Under the pieces are notes generated by a model. It searched no databases and was not told the DNA's origin. It saw only the letters and a program-made list of their open reading frames with translations. A DNA stretch of 64,000 nucleotides from Bugula neritina (taxonomy: Eukaryota > Bryozoa > Gymnolaemata > Cheilostomatida > Bugulidae). The position numbers were made by a program, and so were the translations under genes. Location of the stretch: contig OZ037767.1 in assembly GCA_964035545.1 (NCBI GenBank), forward strand, positions 5,083,680-5,147,679, read 5' to 3'. Of the stretch, positions 1-12,468 are shown in pieces. Position 1 is the first letter of the stretch, and each line of letters starts with the position of its first letter.

Positions 1-917
1 TGAACTTAATCAAAATTTACCTTTAAATTGGCTTTGGAAAAACCTATTCATTCATTCACTTTTAGAAATTTTCTTTTAATATTAATACTATTATGTAAGT
101 TTTGATTTTGATTAATTGTCTGTCAATAATGATATTCTTATCACAGATGACGAAATAACTTGAAAGTTAGTTATAAGTGTACCTTGAACTCTTGCAGTTT
201 CCAATTTAATAACTTGTCACAGTGAAGTGTGTACTTAACCGCTTTATGTCAGATCAATGTTAGTTACTTTGTATAGACTATAGTGAGTATCTTTTTAATC
301 TACTTTGATTAGACAACATGAGAATTCATATTCGATTAGTAACTCCAGTTCTTTCAACTCATCAGCTCAAAACTTTATGGCGTTTTTAATCAAAGTTTCA
401 TTATTGGAAATTTTCTAAATGTGTCTCGCTTGTATTACAGCACTTTTTAGCCAATTCACAAATCATCATTTCCATTTCTCTATTAAAGAGCCATGAAGGT
501 TGTTTCAAATTAAAAGTTACTGTTTTTAATAAAAACAATTTGCTTTGTGCAACGGTTGTTTTTAACATCTGAGGCGAGAAATGTCAATATGTTCATGAAC
601 TTATATTACAAAGCTAGTGCATGCAAACTAATAAATAATCACTTAGTTTTAATATCAATAGTGGTAGATATCGGTAAAGGTCAAAGTTAAAGTCTATATA
701 ATCATAAATACTGGGAGAAAGGCATTTACACTACGTTTCCAAGCTTCACATTATTCGAATGGGTATTTCATTCAATGTTTGGAAACAGTTGCATTGAATG
801 AAACCACAGCCATTAGTTCATGCAAACCAACCACAAATTCATACATTAGCATAATGGGAAGTAATAGAAACGCAATGAGTGTCAGCTACTCGTACATGCT
901 ATGCTGCCATGTTGTAG
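1..917. other. Intron of the pecanex-like gene; no exon seen
   Basis: AT-rich sequence with stops in all frames and no convincing exon. It must be intron, because the first recognised exon at 918 starts in mid-codon. A fold-back repeat occupies 729-877, and the 3' splice acceptor of the next exon lies at 911-917 (gttgtag). Confidence 0.7.
729..877. mobile_element. Fold-back MITE, copy 1
   Basis: This 149-bp block is clearly related to 6098-6261. Both share the centre with tttggaaacagttgcat flanked by an inner inverted repeat (attcaatg / cattgaat here), the internal ttcatgcaaac, and outer ends cactac...cattatt / cataatg...gaag...gtag-like in inverted orientation. There is no coding capacity. 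It looks like a short non-autonomous DNA transposon (MITE) of unknown superfamily. A target duplication cannot be fixed with confidence. It ends only 40 bp before a pecanex exon. Confidence 0.6.
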
Positions 918-3897
918 GCTACCCCATATATGTATCTCCTCTAACCACGTCCTACGCTGCCACTAATGAGCAGTTCAGCTCTGTGCTCTTTGGTGAGCTG
1001 TCTCTGTGTCGACTGAAGAGGGTGCTGACTTCTGTGTGGCAGCGGGTTAGGTTGCTGTGTGGTCAGCGCTGCCACAACTTTGGTTCTACTCATTCTCAGG
1101 ATCTCCCAGCTGTTGTGTTGACAGCTGTTACTGGTAGGTCTTCATTCTCCTCGCCACCAGTTGTATTATTGGTAAGTCTGAGACTGTGTGATAGATTACA
1201 ATAGTGTGTGAACTGCACTAATGTTTATTTTTAAAAAACTCACATTTGTATAAAGTATCCGTCCCTATAAAAACTCCTGATGGTACGGGTCTCTTTTAGT
1301 AGGCTGTGGCAGGGAGGTAGTTTTTAATTGCTCTTCCTGGCATCACCAAAAAGATTCCATTTGGCCTCTCGATGTTTTGACTCATCTGTATTGGCTGAAA
1401 ATTAATTTGTATGACATGTGATGATACATGTAACCAGCATTGTACTCAATTATGCTCCTAATATATGTGTTTGGGCACAGGAACTTCAGACTCTGGGTCA
1501 AGGCTGAGATCTGACGCTAGACTGAGTTCCAGACACACATCTCTGAGACAGCCCTCAACCTCCCGGCAAACTTCAGTTTCTAGACAGACGTCTTCAAGGC
1601 CTTCCAGTACCAGGCAGGTTTATTTCACTGAAATAGTAACCACTGTGTTACATAGCAGTGTAGATTCACTGTGTTACATAGCAGTGTAGATTCACTGTTC
1701 CATGTTAACCTAGTTGCAGGTAACTTGTGAATGGACTTTCAGTGTTGAGGCTGTATATAATTGTAGATTTTGCAGTCAGTATAGTGACTGTGTTTTGTTA
1801 TAGTAATGGCTGTGTATTGCTCCCAAAGGCCTTTAATTATTTTGGTTACATTAAGAATATATGATTTGGACTTATGCGCAGCATTAATAGTGATATAACA
1901 GTGTAATGTAGTGTAGTTGGAGTTGAAATCGTATGAGAAAGTCTCTGGGCACCCTGGTTTTTATACCTCGTTGCTACCTAATTTTGAGTGTTACAGTGCA
2001 TGCGCGCGCGCACTCACTCACCTAATAAATAGCTTAGCAGCCTTGTGATCTACCTGCAACTTTAGCTAAATGACTGAAAATTGTAGACAGTTGTTAAGCA
2101 GTTAACTTTTTTAATAGGAAATTATATATAAAAGAAAACTGATTTGTGATCTTACTATAGAATGTTTTTAGAACTATTCACATCAGTTGTAATGGCTTGT
2201 TTTTTACAGCATACTCATGAAGATAGTGAACCCACCACACTCAGCCGACTCACACAAACAGGACACATCACTGTCTACTGACAGCCAGCATTCCCTTCAA
2301 CGAGAGACGAGTTTTACTGAATCAGGTGTGACTTTGACTGTAGCATGTAGTTATGTCATATGTGCATAGATTTGTAGTCTGTAGTATTGTCGTGGACACG
2401 GATCAAAATAACTTTTCATCATTTTTGTGCACTTATATAAAGTTAGTTTGCAACTCTGAATTATTTATAATGTGAAAAAGTTCCAAAGACCAAAATTTGC
2501 CGTGGTATTACCTTTCTAATTAATGATGTGAAAAATAGGGCAACTTCAAAGTGCAGATTTTGTCCGGTACTATACTCAATATTGGTTACTTACATCTGCA
2601 TTTTTACCTAATAATATTTCTTAAATGGCACATTACTACTCATTCTTTCCCAGTCTCTGGTGGTAAGTTCCTAGAAGTAACTGACTTTATATAAAACAAT
2701 CTCCTACTCAACTTTGACAGGGCACCAACTTCATGCATAAAGCATAATTAATTTTCTACTAAAAAGCATTTTATCTCTTTCATTAAGAAACTTGTAAATA
2801 GTGAATTGATATATTGTTTAGAGGGAAATGCTCCAAAACACTTAATTAGACTTTAAAGTTGTATACATGATTTTAATGCTGCTCACTGTACGCCTTCATC
2901 TTTAGAAAAATCAAAAGTTTTACTTGTTTTCTATAAACCTATGCGTTTGCCTTTTAACAGGCATGAAATTCCCTACATATTACAATCCCTTGCCTCAAAA
3001 ACACCCCTGCTCTACACTCTTTTAGCTATTTCTCTCTTTCTCTCTCTCGCTCCCCTTCTCTGGCTTTTTGTGGCTTCGCGCTGCTATTCTGTACCTCGAT
3101 CCTGATTTGCCACCTCACATAGACCATCTCAAGTCCATACATATTATTTGATGAAAATTAGTACATGCATTAACTCATATATATTCATAAGTAATCAAGT
3201 TTCACTGGAGATTTTAGACATCAATTGTGTTTTGATGTGTAGGTGCAAATAGCAGCTTGTCAATAAACACCGAAGTGATCATAATAGACCCCATGTGCGT
3301 CATACATAACATGAACAAAGGCAAACCTGGGGATCCAGTGTGGCCATCACCAGAGATGCAGAAATATGGAGGTGTTAATGGGTGGGGTGACTGGTCACCC
3401 TTGACTGGCACCAGAGGTATGTGAGCTAAAGTTCTAGTTGACATCTTGTTGGTTTCCTGCATAATTTCATCATGAATACATTTTTGTTGACACACTTAGG
3501 TGGTTTTCTTTCCCTATGTTTTTAAATAGACTCTCAAGACCCAAATCTACTTTCACACTGTTCAGTCACTGTACTTATGTATATTATGCTTAGTCAAGAT
3601 TTGGAGCTCTGAACTGCCCAGTTTCAGGACGCTGTGAAGTTCTAGCTATATTCTGGGTTTTATGTTGGGAGTTCAAAGTTTAAGAGTTAATTTTTCTAAA
3701 TCCAAATGTAACTTTCAATTAGGACAGTGTGTCAACATGTTTTTGCAGGTAAAATTGTCCACAGGTGGATACCAAGTCATTCAGACATCAGGTATCGTTC
3801 AACTTCGTCCAAGACTATCTACCTGGTTAAAGCTGCGCACAACTACGTGCCAATAACCGAACAAGGCATCACCTTGACCACAGAGTCTACCAGTTGA
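918..3897 (+). CDS. PCNX: Pecanex-like protein, C-terminal part (5 exons, 5'-truncated by the window)
   Basis: Five exons join in frame: 918-1133, 1481-1617, 2223-2325, 3243-3416 and 3749-3897 (stop TGA). All have GT-AG introns and matching phases, giving 258 C-terminal residues. The first exon opens with GYPIYVSPLTTSY, a hallmark of the Pecanex_C domain. Exon 2 is a Ser/Arg-rich linker (LSSRHTSLRQPSTSRQT). The last two exons contain GKPGDPVWPSPEM, GWGDWSPLTGTRG, KIVHRWIPSHSD and YLVKAAHNYVPITEQGI, which fit the conserved end of pecanex C-termini. Pecanex proteins are large multipass membrane proteins; the Drosophila founder is linked to Notch signalling and ER function. The transmembrane part lies upstream of the window. 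Exon 3 could alternatively start at 2210, but that frame stops early, so the acceptor ending at 2222 is preferred. The gene converges on the phosphatase gene that follows. The paralogue number is not resolvable. Confidence 0.85.
1641..1692. repeat. 26-bp tandem duplication in a pecanex intron
   Basis: Two perfect adjacent copies of a 26-bp unit (cactgtgttacatagcagtg followed by tagatt) lie 24 bp after the donor site of the exon ending at 1617. Confidence 0.9.
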
Positions 3898-4862
3898 AGT
3901 GCTCTCTCTCTCTAATTTATTTATAAACTAAAATATAATTGAGGAATTTGTTGTAAATATTTTCAGGTGCTAAGTCTTCAATACATGTACAAATTATATG
4001 AGTGAATACTTTTTATATCTATAATTCTGTATATTTTATTACTATTATAGTGGTTGGATGCGCTGGTGCAGTTATTAGGAAATTTCAAACATTTCCTGCT
4101 CTTACATTCTATGCTGCTGATTCAATTAGTGACCACATTTTCCTTAACAGCATGTAACTAATAGTTTTCCTGTTGTAAGCAAAAATTATATTATAACTAG
4201 TTATCTTTATTATAAATTTTTAAAAGCAAAATACACAGTAGAGTATGATATTATAACAGTATATACATTTCTTTGAATAATAATATAGTCTATATAGAAT
4301 GTAATTGGGGAGATGATCCATCAATTCTAGTACAATCTAACACTGCCTATAATTGTTGCTTATTTCATTTCACTCATTACTTACATAAAATTAGCTGAAA
4401 AATTCTACTTTCAAACCAATTGGGGGAAAAATAAAATCACAACATATTTGAACTTTCTTTATTAAACGGCTATGACATGCATATTGTACGTTAACTTTTA
4501 AGATACAGTAATACTATATATAATGAAGCATTCGCACCATGTACACTACATTTTATTAGTCACTAGGCATTGAACTCAACATTATGTAAAAGATAAAAAA
4601 ACTACTTAAATAGACAACACGAATTATAATATAATATCAAGATGTTACCAATCTAGTTTGTAAAATACTGCCCGCAACACTTACGGTGAAGGTTTGGCCA
4701 AGTTCAGCACACATAGGAGAAGGATACATAACTCCCCATATATATATACGAACTGTTGAAATCATTAGTTAAATATCACCTTGTGATCATCACATACATA
4801 TGGATAGACATGGTGAGTAGAATTTCCAATCAACAAGTTTATATTATAGAGATAGTTGATCA
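3898..4862. other. Convergent intergenic region with poly(A) signals for the minus-strand gene
   Basis: This is the gap between the stop codons of the pecanex-like gene (+) and the phosphatase gene (-). It is AT-rich, with no exon seen. Minus-strand AATAAA hexamers (TTTATT on this strand) at 4458-4463 and 4552-4557 are good candidates for the phosphatase poly(A) signal, 300-400 nt past its stop. I see no equally clear plus-strand signal for the pecanex gene. Confidence 0.5.
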
Positions 4863-7800
4863 CTACTGGTCACCATTATCACCTCCGGCAGCTGTGTTTT
4901 TTAGAGAATTTAATAATTCTTCTATAAAGTTGTACCTGCAAGACAGATAGGATCAGTGAATAATTAAACACATAAAAGCAGCTTTAAAAACAATCAGGTG
5001 ACAAAGAAGATTCATCACAGATGATGTCTTTTTAGCGACAAGCTACAAATATGGACGTAGCTGTGTTCTACACTTAGTTTAAAATCTCCACCTTTGTGAA
5101 AATCCCCGATTACAAGGGTTTTTAAACTAGCTGAAAACATAAGCTGGCAACACAGTTGAGCCGCTTTCACAGGAGCAATTATGATTGGCTGCCCTTCTTG
5201 ACACCATCAACGACCTGGCTTTAACCACTATGCTACGGCTGCTCCACAACCTTTCTTTCAAACTTAGCAAAGGAAGGAAATTTTCTCAGATTTTCCAGGC
5301 ATGTATCAACTGGTAAACCAGTGTTTGGCTTTTCATTAGGAAATAACCACAAGTTCAACCTACCAGAAACCTGAGAAATTTACAACTGAAGTAGTGTGTA
5401 AGTTAGAAAGTTGATAACACTAGACTAACACAGAATGCTGATACTACACAATACTAGATTTACACAGTAACTAAAACCTCTATGCTACATACCAGCACAA
5501 CCTTATTTGTATCAACAAATTTCCCAGTAAGTGAGGTTATTTGAAAACTACTACCACCTATTTTTAACCACCGGAATCCTCAAAATTACTTTAAAGATTA
5601 AAACTACTAAATTCAAGTTAGATCAAATGGTAAATTACATTTAACCATCAAGTCACACCAAGTATAATATTCAACATTATACAATGAAGAACAAGTACCT
5701 CAAAATCCTTCCTAGTGAACACTAAAATCCTTCCAATTATCATTAAATGAAACGACTAAACATGAAATCATTAGATAACATAAAAGGATGGCTTACTTAG
5801 TATGTATACCACCACCCGGTGGCAATCCCTCAAACTCCACCTCTTTATGGGATATGGCGTGGACTATGCTCTGAACATCCACTTCTGGTTGAACCTCAAA
5901 CTCTTTCCTGACGTGCGCCTCCAGACGAGTGTTACAGTCACCATCAGCCTTGATTACCTCTTCGTTGAGCGTAGGAGCGCCAGGTAGTGCAACAATCACT
6001 ATGGACATGTTATCTCTGCTCCCCTGTAACAAACACGCAATACTTAACATGAGAATCTGGAAGTTGTGCACCCTCTGCATACATCAGCCCTTGGCTAGTC
6101 ACTACATTTCCAAGTTTCGCATTATGGAAATGGATTTTTCATTCGATGTTTGGAAACAGTTGCATCGAATAAAACCTCAACCAAAAGTTCATGCAAACTG
6201 AAACCACAAATTCATCTAGCATCCATTCGCATAATGCGAAGTAATGAAAATGTAGTGAGTGCAATACTGCTTCAGGAGAAATGATATACAAATACACACA
6301 GTTTTACAAAATAAAGCAAAACATGCCATTAAAGAAAAACTTGAATGATTATGAGATTTAGCAGTAGAAGAGTTATTAAAATGGAAGTCAACGTTCAACT
6401 GGTCGTGCACCATACAATCAATACAACACGGTTTGTTGACCAGCAGTTCAACACCTGCACTTTCAATCGGACAAAAACCTGATCGAATTCTACATGAAAG
6501 TATTTCTTGCATACAATTCTAAAAGCAAACTAATAATCCTATTACTGCTAGCAAGGTCATCTCCTTTCTAACTCTGATGACAACATACAGTGCTCCCTCC
6601 GTATCTCACGGTGTTTTCCCCACAACACTCGATAAGTCACGAGAAGGGCTTGGACCCCAGTTTCGTGGTTTATATATGTGTGTATAGGGACAAAATGGCC
6701 GAATTTAAGAAATCCACGAGTTAAATTTGGTATTCCCATGTCACGAATTGAGGCTTCAGGATCTATAGCTTAGTGAGATATGGAGGGAGCACTGTTTTGG
6801 CTTTCCTCTTACATCAACATGAGAAAGAGTTCCCAGTTGCGATTATAAAGCACAACATATCTGCTCTACAATCATCTCACCTTATGTAAGCAGGTGTCTA
6901 CTATTTTATTACAAATATCAGTCAAATTGCTGGTGATCTGCATGTGATAGCGGACTAAGTTGGCTACATCTTCATTGGTCATGACGTCATAGATACCGTC
7001 ACACGCCAGCACTATGAACTGATCCTCTCCTGTCCTCTCAACTACAGTTACCTGCAACGTTATGTCTCAGACTATGTAAACACGTGCAAGTTACTTGATC
7101 TAGCTTTACCAACACTGTATCGTAACTGTTATATTGAATGCTATATCAGACCATGTATCATCAAGTTACAGAAATAGTTTTTCAAGGAGAAATGCTAGTT
7201 CAAGAATATTAAAACGCTGTTACATAAGGAGTACAAGAGAGTTGGAATAGCATAGCTACAATGTATTCAGCAAGTGTTAGCCAGTGCAGTGACTTCACTG
7301 TGTATACATGTTTTCCCCTGCTGAGTTATTAGCTTTCTGAAGCCAATTATTCAGCAAGCAAAAATGTATGAGCAATGCCTACGTCTATAATCTATATTAA
7401 ACTACTAGACATGGCAGGGCTGTGAATTGTCCAAAGAGAAGACGAACCAAGCCAGATCAGTTCACACTGTATCATAACATATCTACATATACTAGAGACA
7501 AGTCTTCTGATGTACAGTCTAATATTCAATAGATTGAAGATTTGAATTATTCAATTAAAATAAAAGATACAGCAGAACCAACTGGCCCAACTTGATGAAC
7601 TCATCTGGTAGCCGGTGAGGGCTGGTGGTCCATACCTCTGGTTCGGGAGAGACAAGTTGTTCGCACGGCCCTATAGTCTGGTTGGCCTTGTAGTCAAAGT
7701 CTCCAAGGGCTCTGGAAACTGCCAGTGATCCGTTCACTCTCTGTATCATAACTTGACCTGTAACAGTTGTCTTACAGTGTAGAGGACAATGCTAGTTGAA

Positions 7801-8809
7801 AGTAAAGGGTATATATAGGATATAGGCTGAGAAATGTTGAGTATTCCAGTAAATAACAACATTGATAACCAGGTCGTATTCTGTGATGATTTCACTAGTA
7901 ATTCATCAGTTCAACACAAACTTTACAACACAATCTGCATGTAATTTCAGCTCACAATATAATTATAATCTCAATGAGTGGCTCTAATGCATGCCATGGT
8001 GAGTGCAGTGAGAGCAAATCTAATTTATTAGGTAACTTTCTTTTTCAAAACTATAATTAGCTGTTAGCTAATCAAACCAACCTAATTATTACAACATCAA
8101 TGGCCTAGTATGGCCAGTAGCAGTTACGAGGTACTATTCCTTTGAATTAACTCTGCCTCACCACACACCACTTGCCTACAGGTAGTGTCACAAACTGCCT
8201 ACATACATTGCAGCGTGCACAGCACACCAACAACAGTGGCCGGTGATAAATACCTCCAGCTTTGGTAATGCGGTCTCTCTCCTCCGGATTGGTTGGTTTG
8301 TGATCTTCTGTATGAAATGAAACACAGCTAGGTCTCGCAATCAGTGCCCTAGAATCACCGCAATTTCCAAATATAAAATATTCAGGTGTTACAAAGACTA
8401 CAATAGCAGTGGAGCCACTCCTGTCTTGGCCAGTGGCAACTTCTGGAAGGTTTCTGATGTCATTATCAAGCTCCAGAAAGCCGGTACGAACGCCCTTTAA
8501 AACATCTTCAGTTGTGGGTCGCCACTCTTCGGGAGGAGCGTCAAGACCGCCTCTAAAGTCTGCATTTGTAATGATAAAGTCAAGGAGCCTCTGTGAGCTG
8601 TGCGCAGAGACCTTGGCGCCGGCGTGTCCATCAAACACGGCAAAGAAGCTCCAGTCCTTCATGCCATGAGGCAGACCGACAACTGCAGAGTGGGCGTCTT
8701 CCTGCTCCACTCTCCACCCCTGCATGGAGGCTAATCCGAACCTGAGGGAATTGCCCTCCCCACTCTCATTGTGTTTCTCTGTCTTAGGTCTGTCCAGAAA
8801 TGCACCCAT
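4863..8809 (-). CDS. Protein phosphatase 2C (PPM1A/PPM1B type), 382 residues, complete
   Basis: Five minus-strand exons join in frame: 8809-8254, 7757-7636, 7051-6881, 6023-5797 and 4935-4863 (stop). That is 1149 nt, 382 residues. The product is a Mg/Mn-dependent Ser/Thr phosphatase of the PPM1A/B family, which dampens stress-kinase, TGF-beta and NF-kB-type signalling in vertebrates. The start [14 protein letters not shown] was chosen over an upstream in-frame Met because PPM1A/B begin this way and Gly2 is the N-myristoylation site. Metal and phosphate residues fall at the expected numbers: R33, E37-D38 (VEQEDAHS) and D60-G61 (FDGHAG), then LACDGIYDV and [20 protein letters not shown] and [16 protein letters not shown] are also present. 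The short tail ([15 protein letters not shown]) matches the helical extension after LPPGG. Intron 3 holds a MITE and the last intron a SINE fragment. I cannot separate PPM1A from PPM1B. Confidence 0.95.
5158..5252 (-). mobile_element. SINE family A, copy 3 (truncated), in a phosphatase intron
   Basis: On the minus strand this reads gcagccgtagcatagtggtt (tRNA box A-like) and then, after a short spacer, aagaagggcagcc and atcataattgctcctgtg. The same blocks occur in the copies at 35821 and 60640. The 3' part of the element is missing. Confidence 0.7.
6098..6261. mobile_element. Fold-back MITE, copy 2, in a phosphatase intron
   Basis: The ends are inverted: cactacatttcc...cgcattatg on the left and cataatgcg...aaaatgtagtg on the right. 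An inner hairpin is formed by attcgatg and catcgaat around tttggaaacagttg. It is homologous over most of its length to 729-877. Its ends are better preserved than in copy 1, so it is probably the younger insertion. Confidence 0.7.
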
Positions 8810-9780
8810 GTTGATGATGCAAGATCTCCGAGTGTGAAAATACCAATACAATAGATTAGTGTGAACAGTCCATTCCCCTGTTTATGCACAGTGATTGTTT
8901 GGTGCTCTTGGGTGAAAAGCTGTATCTGTCAATAATAGAGAAAACAGAGCATGAAAAAAACATCCATCACCTGAAGAGATGGTGCCAATACACCATAAGA
9001 GATGAAGTCTTATATAATATCATAATTAGGCAACTTTTTGTGATTACACTAAATGGATAGTTACATTTTTTATTGACTAGTCAACACATTTACTAAGTAT
9101 TAGTAACCTACTTTCATTGTCAGCAACATATTTATATCACTCACCAAAAGTATTTAGAATTTTCTATAAAGCAGCTTTTCAACAATAATATGTTAACTTT
9201 TGTTGCCATCGGATATTGAATATTTCAGCAAAGAATGCTTTACATTGTCAACCTTAAATTTTACTCTCTTCTTTAAATCAATTACAGAATTTATTTCATA
9301 CTTAATAAATAACATCACATTTATTGTTATGCATTTAATAACAATGATGATAATATTCATTTAAAAAGACACCATATTACATACTATACATTATGATGTT
9401 AGTGAGTTAGATTTAATCATTAGCATTCACTTGAAACTGGACAAGAACATTCAGTTTTGTTTTGGATCTACACTAGATTTTGTGATAAAGATACCTTTAA
9501 ATTTTAATGTCCGATTTCACTATTGAAGAAGAAAATGAAAAAAAATTGTTTGGTCTTGATTGGGTTAAGTCCCAAGACCTCTCGGACAGAGTATTTTGAT
9601 AACATATATTATCAAATTTTAATCTCAATATTGATATTTAAACTTCTATTAACACAAACTGTTAATATTTTAATTGCTACATTGAAATCTGTGATTATCA
9701 ATACCCATTTAGGGTCATCATCAGTGATATCTGCTTTCAAGCTCTAAGGTTAATAATAACGTTATACCCCAGGCATATTA
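8810..9780. other. Upstream region of the phosphatase gene; otherwise nothing recognised
   Basis: The 5' UTR and promoter of the minus-strand phosphatase must begin here, or after a further non-coding exon. No TATA box or other firm element stands out. The rest is AT-rich without exons. Confidence 0.4.
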
Positions 9781-10330
9781 ATATTAGACTTGAAACTAAC
9801 TAACTATAAGTATAAGTATAACCTAAACTTAGCTACCTACTACTACTTGTAATAAACATAGTAGTAGTACTAGTAATAGCAGTACTAGCAGTATTAGAAT
9901 TAGCAGTATTATAACAATTATTATTATTTACTACAAGTTTATTATTGTCACACTAAGTCTCACAGTAACTGCAATTGTAAGACTCTATTCTACAGTTACA
10001 GTAACTTAGACTTGGTAAGCATAATAATAATATAAATATTTATAATCACTATCACTAGCAGCATCCCTATCCTTGTGACTATAGTTATCAGCATGATGAT
10101 GATCTGATAAGTCTGATGATCATGACTACAAGCACAACTTAAACTACAACTTACAAGCACCACTCTCAGTATGATATTGATAATCATAAACTTAAATTGT
10201 CATAACTCCGTGACACTGACAGTCTTGAAGTTAATAACAATAGTAATCCAATTTCAAGCTGAGTACTAGTAGTACTAGCACTAGTAGTTGAAGTTGAACA
10301 CAGAGTTAGACTCATTCACTTGACTTTCAG
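9781..10330. repeat. Degenerate ACT/AGT low-complexity tract, locus 1
   Basis: The tract is dominated by act/agt/tag/ata words (for example tagtagtagtactagtaata). ACT and AGT recur every 3 or 6 bases, separated by variable trinucleotides. AGT is the reverse complement of ACT, so both strands look alike. It is not a clean microsatellite and not coding. Confidence 0.75.
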
Positions 10331-10925
10331 TCTGAGTCTCACTCTCGGATTGAGAGATAATTTTAGAAAGCATAGAATAATCATAACGTAATTATTGCTA
10401 AAATACCTATGGTACATCAAAATTAAAGCTTCGTTGATGAAGTAAATATCCTAAAAGGGTAAGTTATATGTAGCTGAGAAAGGAATATCTGAGCGCCAAA
10501 AAAATTCAGTGATGAATCGAGTTGCAACGCATTATCAAAAAGGAACAGCGAATAGCTTAACTGTACCCATAATCCCTTGGATTTTATGGTGGGCGGAAAT
10601 TCTTTACGCCTGCGTAGCAATGGCTAAAAATAGACCAATGATGATCTCATCATTAATTGCACCACTGACCTCTGACCTGACATATAGACACTGAATTTAT
10701 ATTCGTTTGCCAGGCACTTGTTCAACGTTCCCGGTGGTTACTACGAATAAAAGCAGGTGCACATGCTAAGTTGTCTCATTCAAAAATTACGATCGTAATA
10801 ATAATTAGAAATAACTTGTTACTATAATGTTGTTATTACTGATAAACCCTATTTTCTCGAGGCTTCATCCACAAATTTCATCAATCAATGCTAAAAGTAA
10901 AACTAAATGTATAGTTTAATTTTAT
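10331..10925. other. AT-rich spacer between two ACT/AGT tracts
   Basis: No gene, RNA gene or repeat recognised. Short open frames on both strands overlap each other and show no protein-family features. Confidence 0.4.
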
Positions 10926-11665
10926 TCCTAAGGCTAAGCAAATACTAATACTAATAGTAATACTAATAGTAATAGTGAAATTCAAATAGCTATGCTATTA
11001 GTATTACTTATGCTTATACTTATACTTATACTTATAGTTATAGTGATAGTAAATCAAAATGTAATGCTCGTATTCATACTGATAGTGATACCCATACTCA
11101 TACTCTTAGTCATACTCAAACTGTAACTGTAAGTATTAGTAGTAATTTACTAATTATCTAATACTAAAAGTAAAAGTTATACTTATACTTTATACTATAA
11201 ATATGATTTTAACTTCAACTTATAAATTTAACTTTAAGTATAACTGAGTAATCAGACTAGTAATAACTATAAGCCTATAATAATTAATATTGCAATTATT
11301 ATTATTAAAGTAATACTAATAGTTATACTTATCACTTATGCCTATGCCTATGGCTATGCCCTATCACTATGGTAATGGTTATGTCTATGGTAATGTCAAT
11401 GGTATATCTATAAGTACTAGGCCTAGTGAAACTAAATGTAATACTAATAGTAATATTATTGGTATACTAATACTAATACTAATAGTACTACTATTACTAT
11501 TAGTATACCATTAGTAATAGTACTACATTTACTAGCCCTAGTACTAGTAGATGTACCATATACCGATACTCACTATCATGCCCATAGACTGATAGACCAT
11601 AGAGTTAGACATGGTTATATAGTCAATGTCATTCTAGTAGTAATAGTAATAGTTATCATGATATT
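10926..11665. repeat. Degenerate ACT/AGT low-complexity tract, locus 2 (about 740 bp)
   Basis: This is a longer and clearer example. Runs such as actgatagtgatacccatac followed by tcatactcttagtcatactc show a 6-base rhythm in which every second trinucleotide is ACT or AGT. Embedded self-complementary stretches occur, such as around 11460-11530 (actaatactaatagtacta / tagtactattactattagta). Confidence 0.8.
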
Positions 11666-12468
11666 TCAATTGTATCATTTTTGGTGCTGGCGCTAATTGT
11701 AGCACGAGTAATGAATTGAAAATGTTAATTAGAGAGGAGCAAGTAAATTGTTGAATGGTTTGATATTGATATTTATACTGAGATTTCAAGTTTATTCTTT
11801 CTAGAAAATGCATCAGTCTGCTTCAGTTTCAAAGATTATATATAGACTCTGTGATTCATCTCAGGTTGAACCATTAACTAAAAAAAGTACAGAAGTCACT
11901 ATGAATTTTGGAAAAATTTGAAATATTTTTAAAAAAAATAGATGGCAACGGTGATCAATAATTTTTACAAAACTACTAAAGTTATTTCGGATCTGTGTCC
12001 TCTTATTTTTTCATATTGGCTTGCTGGAAAAAAATATTTTGGAGCGTGGAATTTCGCTTGATTGCTTTGCTTTTCAGCAGTAAAAGGAACAGTTAATTTT
12101 TGTAGTAAGATGTGAAATGTTAAGAAAACTACCTCACACTTGGCAGCTTTATTTTGAAACGTAAAAGTGTTATGCCCTTTCTTAAAGGGAAAATTAGAGG
12201 AAAAACTGTGAATTTAAAAGCATTTCAAAATATTGTGTTGATCTACATTTTCAGGTGGTCTTAACCTCATAGAGGTGGTATCACTCATGTTAGGAAAATC
12301 ATGTTTGATTAATTCAGGTTTTTGTAGTTCTAATAGCAATCAGACTAACCCTAAAACTGTTGGTAGCGAGAAAATATCCCACTGGAATCATGTACGCAAG
12401 TTTTGTATTTCTACAGACATTATGTGGTCTTTTTGCACAGTGAAGTAAACGTAAGTATGTAACATAAC
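11666..12468. other. Upstream region and likely 5' UTR of selenoprotein N
   Basis: AT-rich, no exon seen before the start codon at 12469. The transcription start and promoter of the selenoprotein N gene should lie here, but no TATA box or other element is distinctive. Confidence 0.4.

Noticed and set aside
2210-2279. Pecanex exon 3 starting at 2210
   Set aside because: That frame stops after 23 codons, whereas the acceptor at 2222 keeps the frame open and matches the phase of the next exon.
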